From contig OZ038457.1 in assembly GCA_964036195.1 (NCBI GenBank), forward strand, positions 1,897,180-1,961,179: a stretch of DNA of 64,000 nucleotides, given 5' to 3'. Shown piece after piece: positions 11,846 to 22,669 of the stretch. How positions within the stretch are numbered: position 1 is the stretch's first letter; each line of letters begins with the position of its first letter. The notes below the pieces were generated by a model. The model saw nothing but the letters and a program-made list of their open reading frames with translations. It searched no databases and was not told the DNA's origin. A program made the position numbers and the translations under genes. Origin of the DNA: Sphaerolaimus hirsutus (Eukaryota > Nematoda > Chromadorea > Monhysterida > Sphaerolaimidae).

Positions 11846-13242
11846 TAAATGTAAGTGTAACCATCATTTCATACCCATGGTTGAGAAAGGATTACGTTTT
11901 AAGATGTAAAACAGCTTCTGAAAAAAACCTATGGGCTGAGAAAAACATAACACAGTTGGCTACATTTTGGCGCCCTTTCGAGGCAGCGCGCCAGGCGCCA
12001 AGGGCGCCACAGGAAAAGAGCGCCAAGCGCGCCATGGCGCCATCCGAAAGTAGGGCGCCAGGCGCCGAGGGCGCCACAGGAAAAGGGCGCCAAGCGCCGA
12101 TGGCGCCATGGCGCGGCGCCCCTTGGCGCCCTCAAATGGCGCCAGCGCCCTGGCGCCATTCCATCACTATACTCTGGTTACTTTACACCTTGCACGCGTG
12201 GTTCCCGCTGGAAGTGTGCCAACAAAGGTTAACGCGTGCGAATTTCATAAAAAGATGACAAAATTCATCGTTGTTATAATGTTGTTCATTAAAATATTCA
12301 CATCGATGAATGTTTTCACCTTTTTATGGAAATCGCATGATTTTATAATCATTGGCACGCTTCCAACACGAGACACAAATCAGTGCGAGGGCAGAGTATC
12401 ATGTCCGCCGAGTATACCCGTGATGGCTGTAGCGGTTTTGTATGGCAGTAGATTTAAGTCAAACACAAGTGGAAATCACACAAATTTACTAAAATGATTA
12501 TGATAACATTACACACACAGCCACTTGGGGCCACTTCCAGACCCGTGGACAACCCGCAAAAAGTGTCAAAGTGTCAAAAGTACTTTTAGACTTTTTCAAG
12601 TCAAAGTGTCAAATGTAAAATGACATGAGGAATGTCAAACGACCAGTAGAAAAAGAAGAACATTTTACATGACTTTTGGCCCCAAGCATGACATTCTACA
12701 TGGTCTGGAAGTAGCGCCTGGTAATCAACACAACAATCAAATCAACACTGAAATATTCACGTATCACCCTGCGGACTAGCAAAAGTTTATTCACTAGAGT
12801 TTGAAAACATTTTTTACCAAAATAATTTTAGCACTTAGCAACGACAATGAGAAATCAGTATACACCAATTGAAACAAATAAATAACACAGTAACAACAGT
12901 CAACAGTCCAAGGATGATTATCTTAAACACAATACAAAAAAAAACAGAATGAGGCGTGAACATGGAATTTCCTGAATTCACTAAAAAAATTCAGATTTAG
13001 GGTGGAAAAACTCACCGCGATGTAACGGCAAATGTGAAAATATACTGTACCGCTTAAAGCGATTTTTGCTATGGGGAAATATTACAGGTAAATGTACCAG
13101 TGAATAAAATTTACCGTACCGTTTTCGAAAATTGAAAAAAAAATAAAAAAATATTTTTAAATCACTTAGATGATAAACAAATTGAGTTGACCCAGAAAAA
13201 AGTGACACAGAACAGTATTGAGATGCAAATACCCAAATTCAT

Positions 13243-13320
13243 TTAATCATCCTTTTTCGATGGAATCTCTTCGGCAACTGGGACAGTCTCGTTCGTACTC
13301 ACATCTCCACTTTTGGACAC
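13243..13320 (-). pseudogene. Duplicated last exon of the C18orf32 homologue
   Basis: The 78 bp are identical to the exon at 22670-22747 and encode 25 residues from VSKSGD to a KKDD terminus, then TAA. The acceptor (AATATTTCAG, read on the - strand) is intact. No first exon was carried into this copy, because the duplication stops in the intron beside the single first exon at 28568-28738. The exon could only be used by splicing past the nearer copy, so I call it a probable orphan. Perfect identity implies a recent duplication, gene conversion or selection. Confidence 0.7.
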
Positions 13321-13699
13321 CTGAAATATTGCGTACTGGTAAGATTATCCAATGACCCGATTATCTAGTTCACGGGGAAAATTTCGGAAACTGATTAAAC
13401 AGCTTGAGGAGTCCGTCAACTACGGCGGGAACCCTCGGCGCATTTCAATCTATACACGGCGGACATCACACTTATGTACCTGGTGTGGAAACCTACCATA
13501 ACCCAGCTGAAGGATGAACCAAAAATAATACAGTTTTTCATCACATTACGTTTTAAATTTGGATTAATTATTACGAAATTTATCACAAGATTTTATTCAT
13601 TAAATTATGGTAGGATTCTGCACTCACTTTGCGGTCCCCCCGAGTATACTCTAAGTACCCCCGTGCATATTTATATGGTTTAGTATCCAAAATTGCTTA

Positions 13700-14115
13700 C
13701 CGTATTTCCTCGAAATACCCCCCGCAATGCGATTGTTTCAGAGTGAGAATTTTGAGGGGGGGTTAAACGAGGGGGGTATTTCGAGAGGGGGCTTATTATT
13801 TCGCCAGAAATTTTTAGAAATTCCAGTACTAAAGTGTCGTCTGTAACGTACGCAGACGTAGAGAAATGCAACTATAACCGCTATATATAAAAGTCTATGG
13901 ACTTATATAAGTATGTAGATGCCATAAACACCGTTCTAACGTTACAATTAATTGTTTTTAACGTGTGTTTTGCATTTCTCGAATCACAAAACGCAGTTTT
14001 GTTATGTATGTTCTCTGCACACTCAATTTGGGGGTTATTTCGAGGGGGGCCAATAAATTCATAGTGGCCATTTTGAGGGGGGTATTTCGAGGGGGGGTTA
14101 TTCAAGGAAATACGG
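13700..14115. mobile_element. TA-flanked CCGTATTTCC element private to duplication copy 1
   Basis: Ends CCGTATTTCCTCGAAATACC and GGAAATACGG are flanked by TA. The duplicated partner near 24530-24538 reads AAAATTGCTTATG with no element, so the insertion followed the duplication. The partner has 12 extra bases beside the site, so the empty site is not perfectly clean. The interior is the conserved core plus TATTTCGAGGGGG words. Confidence 0.72.
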
Positions 14116-14527
14116 TATTTTGGCAAAAAAACGGCCTTAAAAAGCAGTTCAATAACTGTTTCAAAAACTCCATGACAACTTAGTTAGTAAAATTGAGTAA
14201 CTCAAATTTATCTGCAAGAATTGGGTGATATTTCTCATAACAATATTATCCTGATAAAACTAGTAGAGATTGAAATTTTCGCGGGATATTAAATTATGAA
14301 ACATCATTGACAATTTTGTTGACCACTTCAAAGTGCTCATAAAGTTACTCATGCAAGATTTTTCAAGAATTTTCAACTATAGTACATAAATGAAATTCAA
14401 AAGCTTAGAAGTGACTTAATTTTCGAAGTAGGGGTTAAATAGATAGGCTTTATCAAGGTGTAGAAAGCAGAAAGGGTGGGGGAATTTACTAGAATAAATG
14501 TATTTAGCTGATCATGTGACCCATGAC

Positions 14528-15041
14528 TAGGGTGTCAAATTTCCGTTTTCCGCAGGCAAATTTTTTCCGTTTTCCGGCTGCTGAATTTTTTTCTTCCGTT
14601 TTCCGTTCCGTTTTCCGGCAACATTTTTTTCTGTTTCCGTTTTTCCGGCTCATTTTCCGTTTTCTGGCTAAATTTTCAGTTTTTCTGCCTTTTTCCATTT
14701 TCCGCCTCAATTTCCAATTTTTCTGCCTTTTTCCATTTTCCGCCTCAATTTTCCATTTTTCCGCCTCATTTTACCCTTTTCTGGCTCAACTTTCTGTTTT
14801 CTGATCAGCCAAACTGGTAAAAATTCATGCAGATCGTCAATGATGTAAAAAAATTCTGTTTCCAGCAAAATTTCAGCAAATTTTTCCAATTCTGTGCAAA
14901 TTTTATTTTTCTGTTTCCGTTTTTCTGGCCGCTGAAATTTTTTTTCCGTTTCCGTTTTCCGCCAAGTGCAAATTTTTTTTTCCGTTTTCCGGCCGCTGAA
15001 ATTTTTTTTCCGTTTACCGTAAAAAAAATTTTTGAACCCTA
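14528..15041. mobile_element. hAT-like element, word CCGTTTTCCGG, with empty site in copy 2
   Basis: Ends are TAGGGTGTCAAA and TTTTTGAACCCTA. A perfect octamer CCCATGAC flanks it at 14520-14527 and 15042-15049. Duplication copy 2 has a single CCCATGAC (25210-25217) continuing directly into the right flank, so the insertion is dated after the duplication and its boundaries are exact. The interior is built from TTTTCCG and CCGTTTTCCGG words. Confidence 0.82.
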
Positions 15042-15833
15042 CCCATGACCTATGTCGTATGAAGCAAAATACTTGAGGGAAAATGTAAAAGTTAATTAAG
15101 AACGCACTAGAACAACCAAACCTACCCACCTCCTTGAAAGCATTTATCAACTCAGGGTACATTCTCCAATGTTCCCCATAAATTTCTTAATCAAAACCCA
15201 CCAGGCATGCATAAATATATTGGGACATAAGTGCTTCAAGCCCATTTTCAAGTGGCCAATAGAGACCGATCATTGTTGCTTCTATCAGATTATAGTGCTG
15301 GACAAAAGAATTGGTCACGGACCCAGGATTTTTGAGCGGGGGTGGGGCGGATTGTATACGGAGCCCGGCGAACGGGGCGGGCGGCGCCCCCCCCCCTCTA
15401 AAATTTTACCCCTGTAGTAAGGGTATGGCGTCATGGCGCTGGCGCCATTCGTAGGTGCCACGCCATGGCGCCACTGGCGTTGAAACAGTAGTATATGTCT
15501 GTATTTTACAGGCATATACAGCGACATGGACAGGAATTGAGTCAGTTTTGAAAAGGTGAAAATCTATAAAAAGGTATGAAAAGTAGCAATTTTGAGCAAC
15601 AATTTGGGTAAAATTTCTCAAAAATCGCTTCAGATAGGTAGATAGCTGGGCGATTTGGGGGGGGGGGGTTAGGGGATAGTAGACAAAAAATTTGCCTCTG
15701 TGGGATAGATAGATAGCTGGGCGGTTTGGGGGGGGGTAGGGTTCTAAAAAACGTTTTTTTTTAACGTCATGTTTTTTAAACGTTTTTTTAAAATTTTAAA
15801 CGTTTTTTAAAAGCTACCAGATGTGGCCCTGGG

Positions 15834-16290
15834 GGCAGTCCCAAGCCCTGTAAAGTGTAAAGTAAAGTGACAAATGTAAGGTCAAGTGTCAAGTCAAATG
15901 GCAAATGTAAAGTAAAGTGTCAAATGTAAAGTCAAGTGTCAAGTCAAATGTCAAATGTAAAGTAAAGTGTCAAATGTAAAGTAAAGTGTCAATTGTGTAT
16001 CCAAATCTTATTTTTCGTATCCAAATCTTATGTTTTTGTATCCAAATCTTGTTTTTCGAAATAAGATTTGGATACAAAAACATAAGATTTGGATACGAAA
16101 AATAAGATTTGGATACACAATTGACACTTTACTTTACATTTGACATTTGACTTGACACTTGACTTTACATTTGACACTTTACTTTACATTTGACATTTGA
16201 CTTGACACTTTACTTTACATTTGACATTTGACTTGACACTTGACTTTACATTTGACACTTTACTTTACACTTTACAGGGCTTGGGATTGG
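15834..16290. repeat. Long near-perfect hairpin of TGTCAAATGTAAAG words
   Basis: The two halves are almost perfect inverses around a centre near 16058. The outer ends are CAGTCCCAAGCCCTGTAAAG and its inverse. Outer arms iterate GTAAAGTCAAGTGTCAAGTC words; the inner 60 bp on each side iterate TATCCAAATCTTATTTTTCG. Transcribed RNA would form a duplex of about 220 bp. It is the largest member of the CCCTGTAAAGTG family (also at 5395, 12521, 21963, 26848, 40967, 48420 and 57605). Confidence 0.75.
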
Positions 16291-16587
16291 CACCAGGGTT
16301 AATATATATAGGTATATCAGACAAGTGACAATACTCTGTGGTGTTATATATGACCATATAATGGCTGTGGAGCCATGGGATAGCATTATAAGTGGTGATT
16401 TGTGTCAAAAATATCCGTTTTTGTCGACATGTTTGTATATTGCCTTATAGTCGAATGTTTGTGACTTCAAGTGAAGTTTGGTACGGAATAGTGATCAAAC
16501 AAGGTTATAAAAGAAGGTTGTTACTTTGGGAGTGATGTTACACACTGTGGAGGTACATGGAAGCACATTAACTGAATATTATATATA

Positions 16588-17204
16588 GTCGGCAGACATT
16601 TCACCCTACAAAATCGGAGAGTTAGAATTCGCTCGCGAATAGAGCGAACACAAAACTTGGGTCCCACTCGGGCGCTCGGAATTGAAAAAGAAAAAAATAT
16701 TAAAGAGAAATGGACGCTTCGCCGTGTCCATGCGTGCACGCCGCCTGTTTCAACGTTTCGTTTCAACGTTGTCCGTTGCAAGCGAAAAAAATTTGACTGT
16801 TTAAATGACCCTTTTACCGTTTTTGTTAATTTTTCATTCGTTGGCTCCGTTCCAATGGAAGAGTCCCCATATGAGAACTTGGCAGCCAGCCAAAATTGCG
16901 AAATCCGCTATAAATGTGAATAAAAAAGGCTAACACTAACTATATAACCATGTATATAAACAAAAATAGCGATTATAAAGGTGGAAATTGGCAAAGTGGA
17001 GCAACTTTTAACGATTTTTAGCTAACTTTGACTTTTCACTCGCATTTGTATAATACACAACTGGAAACTGGGATAAGAGCCAAGTTTTCATACGTGACCC
17101 GATCCATTCCATTCATTAAAATATTGCGTCAGAATAATGACGACATGCACTCTCCACTGGAGAGACTGACGCAAATGTTTGTAGGGCGATACGTCTGCCG
17201 ACTT
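16588..17204. mobile_element. Possible element with GTCGGCAGAC ends
   Basis: GTCGGCAGACATTTCACCC near 16590 pairs as an inverted repeat with GGGCGATACGTCTGCCGAC ending near 17202 (16 of 19 positions). The same terminal sequence occurs near 19812. The interior is not built of words and encodes nothing I recognise. No target duplication is evident. Confidence 0.4.
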
Positions 17205-17854
17205 TACAACAGCAACATATGACGGCTTATTTACCAATGGTAGCACATAGAAATGGATGCTTTGATACTAAAAATGCCACAAAACCAATGAAAACAACCA
17301 CCAATGTCAATTTGTGTGTGAAATTGCGTGCTTGCGCGCAAAAATTTTGCAAAATACCTAGTGCTTAGTACTAAAATTTTTTGCCGATGTTTAAAAAAAA
17401 CGTTTCGGACCTCGTTTTTGAACAAAAACTAGTTTAAAAATATAAACGTTTAAAAAACATCGGCAACCCTAGGGGGGTAACTACCACCCCCAACCCCCCT
17501 AGGATACCCCTGATACAGATGCAGCGGCAGGCATGCCATTGAGTGTTTTCAGCTGGGGTCTTCAATGGGGGGGGTTGGGGGGGAGGGTAAAAAGTATACA
17601 ATATTTTGTCCAGATAGATACACTTGTTAGCATCTAGAAAAGTATACTTGCCCAAGCCAGCATCCAGAAAAATACACTTGACAGTATATTTTAGAAAAGT
17701 ATGTCTCTAATAAAATTTCGAAGGAAAATGTTCTAGTAAACGCTTTCAGGGCACTTAATGAAAGTATATAAGTTCCCGCATTACTGTTGCATGCTCAATT
17801 TATGAAAAATACAATAACAGTTAAAATACAGGAAGAACCTGTCACTCAAAAGAT

Positions 17855-18781
17855 ATGGATTATTCAAAAATTCTTCTGATTTGTGTGATATTGTCAGCAC
17901 TACAAACTGCAGTTTTATCTCTATACATCAATGTTCAATTTGATAGGTTGTCAAGGCAGTTGCAATTGCAAAAAGACCACAAAATAGTGGGTTGATATTT
18001 TATTCTTTCGCAAGATATTCCGGTGACCTAATAGTGTGCATGCACAGTTCACATTGGCAGTGTGTCAACAATTACCCACATGCGCACCTGTTGTAACATA
18101 GCAATGAAAAATCTACTTAAGTAGAAAAGTAAGCGTAAAATGTGTTAGCACCAGTAGTGTTTTTCCATATTTTTTTTAATACTTGCAATAAAAGGTTGAA
18201 TAACTGTGCATGCTTAGAGTGTTTGGACTTTGGAGTATAAATACTGTAAATACAATAATTTTAATTTTCAATATTTAAAATTCAACACTTTTTCAGCCAC
18301 TGTGGACATTCCCTCAGCGAGTGCTGGTGAGATTGCCAGCAGTGAAGAAATCACAACAAACAGTGAATGTGATGGATTTTCCTTCACACGCAGCGGTGAG
18401 TGACACTTTAAAAACACTTTTTAATGTGTCTTTAAAATGAATGTTTGGGATGGTTATTGGATGGATTTTCTCAATTTTCAGGGATTTCTAAAGGGGCCAA
18501 ACAGGGCACCAAAATGCAACAAAAAAACATTACAACTACAGCCCAAAAATTGGCGCATAACTTCACAAAATTGGCACAATCAATCAACTAGCAACCCCTC
18601 CCTTTTGCAGCTTCGGGTCGGCCTTCCCGGAATGGTGCGCACAATTCCAAAATCTCGTGTGAGCGACAGACCAATATGGCACAGGGTGCTCCACATTCCA
18701 ACATCAAAAACTGAAGCCCCAAAAAAGAGGTGGCAGGAAAAGACAAGTGCCATGGGCATTTTTAAGGGCTGGACAAAATGA
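17855..18781 (+). CDS. Small gene A: unrecognised secreted or membrane-anchored protein, 3 exons
   Basis: Exons are 17855-17986, 18297-18395 and 18611-18781, all phase 0, giving 132 codons plus TGA. Exon 1 encodes a hydrophobic leader at residues 5-24 (ILLICVILSALQTAVLSL) followed by a short amphipathic stretch rich in Q, R and D, so it may be a signal peptide or a type II anchor. Exons 2 and 3 encode a basic, Pro/Val/Arg-rich domain (TFPQRVLVRLP, MVRTIPKSRV, RPIWHRVL) ending in GIFKGWTK. There are no cysteines beyond the leader. I do not recognise the family. Support comes from a second copy (26556-27760) that keeps identical exon lengths, phases and splice sites. A candidate polyadenylation signal AATAAA at 19185-19190 is conserved in copy B. 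Confidence 0.78.
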
Positions 18782-19893
18782 GTTTGTCAACTCCTTTCTT
18801 TGAATGAATTATTTGTGATAATTGTTGTTATGTGAAAATAGTAGTTGAAATTTAAAAGGATATACATCAATTTAGATATTTATGTACATATTGTTTCATT
18901 CTCATTTAGGAATATGCTTTTCATAATTGAACATACAATTTTCAATTTACAAGAAATATAAGCATGTTTCAATGTTTTGCAAGTAATTAGGACATGTAGA
19001 GATTAGAACACAATTTTGCCTGAACATGAATATAATCTATTTCATGATTGTTTCACTTAAGACTTCTAAAACCCCATGAAAACTACCTAGACATCTTTCA
19101 AAATGGGCATTCCTACCAGTACACAAATAGCTTTACAAAATATCCTAGTGCATTTTTTTACCAACTTTAATGTTGTCTTCATTGAATAAAATTTTTCAGG
19201 CTATTAAAGATACAATTCAGAAGCTTGAAATAATGTGGTCAGTGACATGTAAAATGTATTGCATTTCGGCATAATAAGCTGTACATTTTAGAATGCTTTT
19301 TTATTTCACCATGTTACTCGCACACCGAATAAATATAAAAAAAAACAGTGTAGAATATGGAAACAAAAAATTTATTGCAAAAGTGTCATCGAAATATTCA
19401 GTGAAACTTCATAACGAGTTTTCGCACGGTTATGGTGTGACAACGATGTTTAGGTTTCAGAAATCTATGATTTGGGATAAAACTGTCAGGTTGGCGTTAC
19501 ACATACACTCCAGGAAAAATGTCTTTAGCCCTTTGATTTTTCTGGTTCAATGGGAACCAAACATTCAATATGGGTCGCTGAGGGGTGGAACTCATACATA
19601 GGGAGTGTCATTATGCGGACCCCCCACAGTAGAAATTTGGTCCCCCTCCTGCGTACATAGTCAATATTTCGTTTATCGTGAACGCGATTTAGCGATTTTT
19701 AAGCGATTATTTGTTGCTTTTTTACATTTCGCTAAATGCGCGCGGCTGAGCTGGCACGGTGCCAACGTTTTGTTTTGTTCATAAAGACAAAAATACACAC
19801 CATGCCGGGTCGATAATTGTCTGCCGACCGAAGACAGATGATTGTGAACATGACGAGAAATCACAGGAAGTCCAGAGTGCCAAGTCAACCGAG

Positions 19894-20979
19894 TATGGTT
19901 GGCACTTGATTTTTTAAAACTGATTTTTAAAAAAAATCAAAGTGTGGAAACTGATTTTTATTTAAAAAATCAAAAGTCAAAATTTCTGGTAGACTTGCAC
20001 TAGATATTTTACATTCTTTTGCGCGCAAGCGCGCAATTTCTCATGCATGTTACCATTTGTGGTGTTTTCATGGGTTTTGGGGCATTTTTAGTGTAAAATC
20101 TTCCATTTACCGTATTACCTCGAAATACCCCCATGGTTTTTTTATATTTTGCCAGCAAAATTTGAGGGGGGGGGGGTTAATTCGAGGGGGGGGGTAATTC
20201 GAGGGGGGGTTTATTCGAGGGGGGTTTTATTATTTCGTCAGATGATTTTGTGAAATTCATAGTAAAGAATACGCATTTTCTTACACAAAAACAGTAATAA
20301 ACATGAGAAAATAGGTTATATTTTGGCTATCGATGTACATCGTACACAAATGAGCGTATAACTGTAGCTGCGATGCAAATCAGTAGTAATAAATACATCA
20401 TGTACATCATTCCGGAGGGGGGGTATTTCGAGGGGGGGGTTATTGTTTCCCCAGCCTATTTTGAGGGGGGGGGGGTTAATTCGAGGGGTGGGTTAATTCA
20501 AGGGGGGATAATTCGAGGTAATACGGTATTCATGTTACCGTACAACAAAAGCCGTGGTATGCTAGTGTAGTATTTATATAATATCTAACCAATGTGCTCC
20601 AACATACTTCTACAGTGTGTAACATCACTTTTAATGTACTAGCCTTCTCTTACAACCTTATTTAAGCACTATTCCATGCTGAACTTCACTTGAAGTCACG
20701 AACGTTTGACAAAGGGCGATATATGTAATAAGTCGACATAAAATGGATATTTTTGACAGAAATCACTGCTTATAATGCTATTCCATGACTCCACAGTCAT
20801 AATATCACCACAATAGACATAACAATACATTGCCTGACACTTAACATACACATATTTTTCCTCTATACCCCCATTTTTGGTGATTAAAAAAAAATCTGAT
20901 TTTAATTTAAAAAAATAAATTAAAAAAAAATTGATTTAAAAAAAATCAAGGCGTTTAAAAACAAAAATTTCCAACCCTA
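19894..20979. mobile_element. hAT-like element, word TGATTTTTTAAAA, hosting a nested element
   Basis: Perfect octamers CAACCGAG flank it (19886-19893 and 20980-20987). Ends are TATGGTTGG and CCAACCCTA, an inverted pair with one mismatch. Outer parts repeat CTGATTTTTTAAAA-type words in both orientations (19905-19980 and 20885-20950). The middle carries a TA-flanked element (20110-20526). Confidence 0.7.
20110..20526. mobile_element. TA-flanked CCGTATTACC element nested in 19894-20979
   Basis: Ends CCGTATTACCTCGAAATACC and ATTCGAGGTAATACGG lie between TA dinucleotides. Its words and core (ATGATGTACATCATTCCGGAGG region) match the copy at 11409-11845. Confidence 0.7.
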
Positions 20980-21086
20980 CAACCGAGTATGACCCTTTGT
21001 TTGACCGTTTTCAGTAGATTTAAGTCAAACACAAGTGGAAATCACACAAATTTACTAAAATGATTATGATAACATTACACACACAG

Positions 21087-21954
21087 TAGGGTTCAAACGG
21101 GACCGCGGTCCTGGTAGATGGTTCGGCAAAAAGTCGGGACTGGGGCGGTCCCGGTCCCGGTCCCGACACGCCAGTCCCGGTCCCGGTCCCGACAATCAAA
21201 AAAGCCAGTCCCGGTCCCGGTCCCGGTCCCGACCACCCAGTCCCGATCCCGGTCCCGGTCCCGGAATTTTAGAGCGGTCCCGACAAGGGATGGAAAAAAC
21301 GTAATTTTCAACGACCTTTTCAACAAATTTGCCAGAAATGACACTTTTCTAAAGATTATGTAGGCACATATAAAAAATTTTTGCGCGCGCTCGCGCCAAT
21401 ACCCGCCCAATGATTACTATGTATTTTTGTGTAATGGTACAGAAGCGTTAGAAAGGTCCCCAACATGATTCTAGTATGAAATATAGGTATATAGTAGGCG
21501 TTGGCGTCTACAAATGGCGCCAGCGCCATGGCTCTGTTTCTTAACTAGAGGGCCAAAATTTAGGGGGGGGGGCGTCGCCCCCTCCCCTGTGCGCTGGGCT
21601 CCGTATACAATCGAGTGAAGATGGCAATGAAATAGTGCTTGAATAATGTTATAAGAGAAGGCTAATACATTGAGCGTGGTTCTTCACACAGTGGATGTGT
21701 GTGGAACAACATTGGCTTGATATTACGTACCAATAAGGTTCAAACAAGACCGCGGTGCCGGTACATGGTTCGGCAAATCCCAGTCCCGGTCCCGGTCCCG
21801 ACAATTGAAAAAAGCCAGTCCCGGTCCCGGTCCCGACAATTGAAAAAAGCCAGTCCCGGTCCCGGACCCGGTCCGACCCCCCAGTCCCGGTCCCGACATT
21901 AGAAAATTTCTGGTCCTGGTCCCGGTCCGAAAAACTGGTCCCGTTTGAACCCTA
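21087..21954. mobile_element. hAT-like composite, word GGTCCC, with empty site in copy 1
   Basis: Ends TAGGGTTCAAACGGGACC and its inverse GGTCCCGTTTGAACCCTA are flanked by perfect octamers ACACACAG (21079-21086 and 21955-21962). Copy 1 has a single ACACACAG (12513-12520) followed directly by the right flank, proving a clean insertion. The ends are arrays of GGTCCCGGTCCCGAC words. A second, degenerate left end (GGTTCAAACAAGACCGCGGT) at about 21733 suggests one element inside another, with the middle (21310-21720) including a GGCGCCA patch. Frames rich in VPVP and GTGTG are repeat translations. Confidence 0.82.
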
Positions 21955-22669
21955 ACACACAGCCACTTGCGGCCACTTCCAGACCCTGTGAACGCCCCGC
22001 AAAAAGTGTCAAAAGTACTTTTAGACTTTTTCAACTCAAAGTGTCAAATGTAAAATGACATGAGGAATGTCAAACGACCAGTAGAAAAATAAGAACATTT
22101 TACATGACTTTTGACCCCCAGCATGACATTTTACATGGTCTGGAAGTAGCGCCTGGTAATCAACACAAAAATCAAATCAACACTGAAATATTCACGTATC
22201 ACCCTGCGGACTAGCAATAGTTTATTCACTAGAGTTTGAAAACATTTTTTACCAAAATAATTTTAGCACTTAGCAACGACAACAAAAAATCTGTATACAT
22301 CAAATGAAACAAATAAATAACACATTAACAAAAGACAGGATGATTATCTTAAACACAATATAAAAAAAACAGAATGAGGCGTGAACATGGAATTTCCTGA
22401 ATTCACTAAAAAAACTCGGATTTAGGGTGGAAAAAATCACCGCGACGTAACGGCAAATGTGAAAATATACTGTACCGCTTAAAGCGATTTTTGCCATGGG
22501 GAAATATTACAGGTAAATGTACCAGTGAATAAAATTTACTGTACCGTTTTCGAAAATTGAAATAAAAAAATAAAAAAATATTTTTAAATCACTTAGATGA
22601 TAAACAAATTGAGTTGACCCAGAAAAAAGTGACCCAGAACAGTATTGAGATGCAAATACCCAAATTCAT

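Larger units (their letters stand above)
10108..12445. other. Intergenic repeats downstream of the SEC14-like gene
   Basis: There is no recognised gene. ATTAAA near 10448 is the nearest possible polyadenylation signal. The stretch holds TA-flanked elements at 10529-10873 and 11409-11845, GGCGCCA arrays at about 11174-11388 and 11970-12169, and a GGAAGTGTGCCAA inverted-repeat element at about 12170-12420. A GATCTCCGTCAAC sequence near 10998 belongs to an old dispersed repeat also visible near 31275, 33360 and 42775. Confidence 0.55.
12446..19505. repeat. Tandem segmental duplication, copy 1
   Basis: Similarity to 21012-28507 starts at CAGTAGATTTAAGTCAAAC and ends near TTTGGGATAAAA at about 19475-19505. 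Shared landmarks in the same order are: the CCACTTCCAGACCC repeat (12521-12723), the C18orf32 last exon (13243-13320), ATTTATCTGCAAGAATTGGG (14206), the GAACGCACTAGAACAACC block (15100) and the small three-exon gene (17855-18781). Copy 1 has private insertions at 13700-14115, 14528-15041 and probably 15735-17470. Divergence is modest, about 5 percent by eye in the best-conserved blocks. Confidence 0.85.
19506..21011. other. Spacer between the two duplication copies
   Basis: The spacer is mostly one nested transposon (19894-20979). The remaining roughly 390 bp before it contain a GTCTGCCGAC repeat end near 19812 and a GCGCGC-rich patch. I see no gene. Confidence 0.5.

Noticed and set aside
16657-17222. 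Open frames of 64-88 codons
   Set aside because: There is no conserved motif and no splice support, and they lie inside a probable inverted-repeat element.
21093-22034. Open frames rich in VPVP or GTGTG repeats
   Set aside because: They are six-frame readings of GGTCCC arrays inside a transposon inserted after the tandem duplication.
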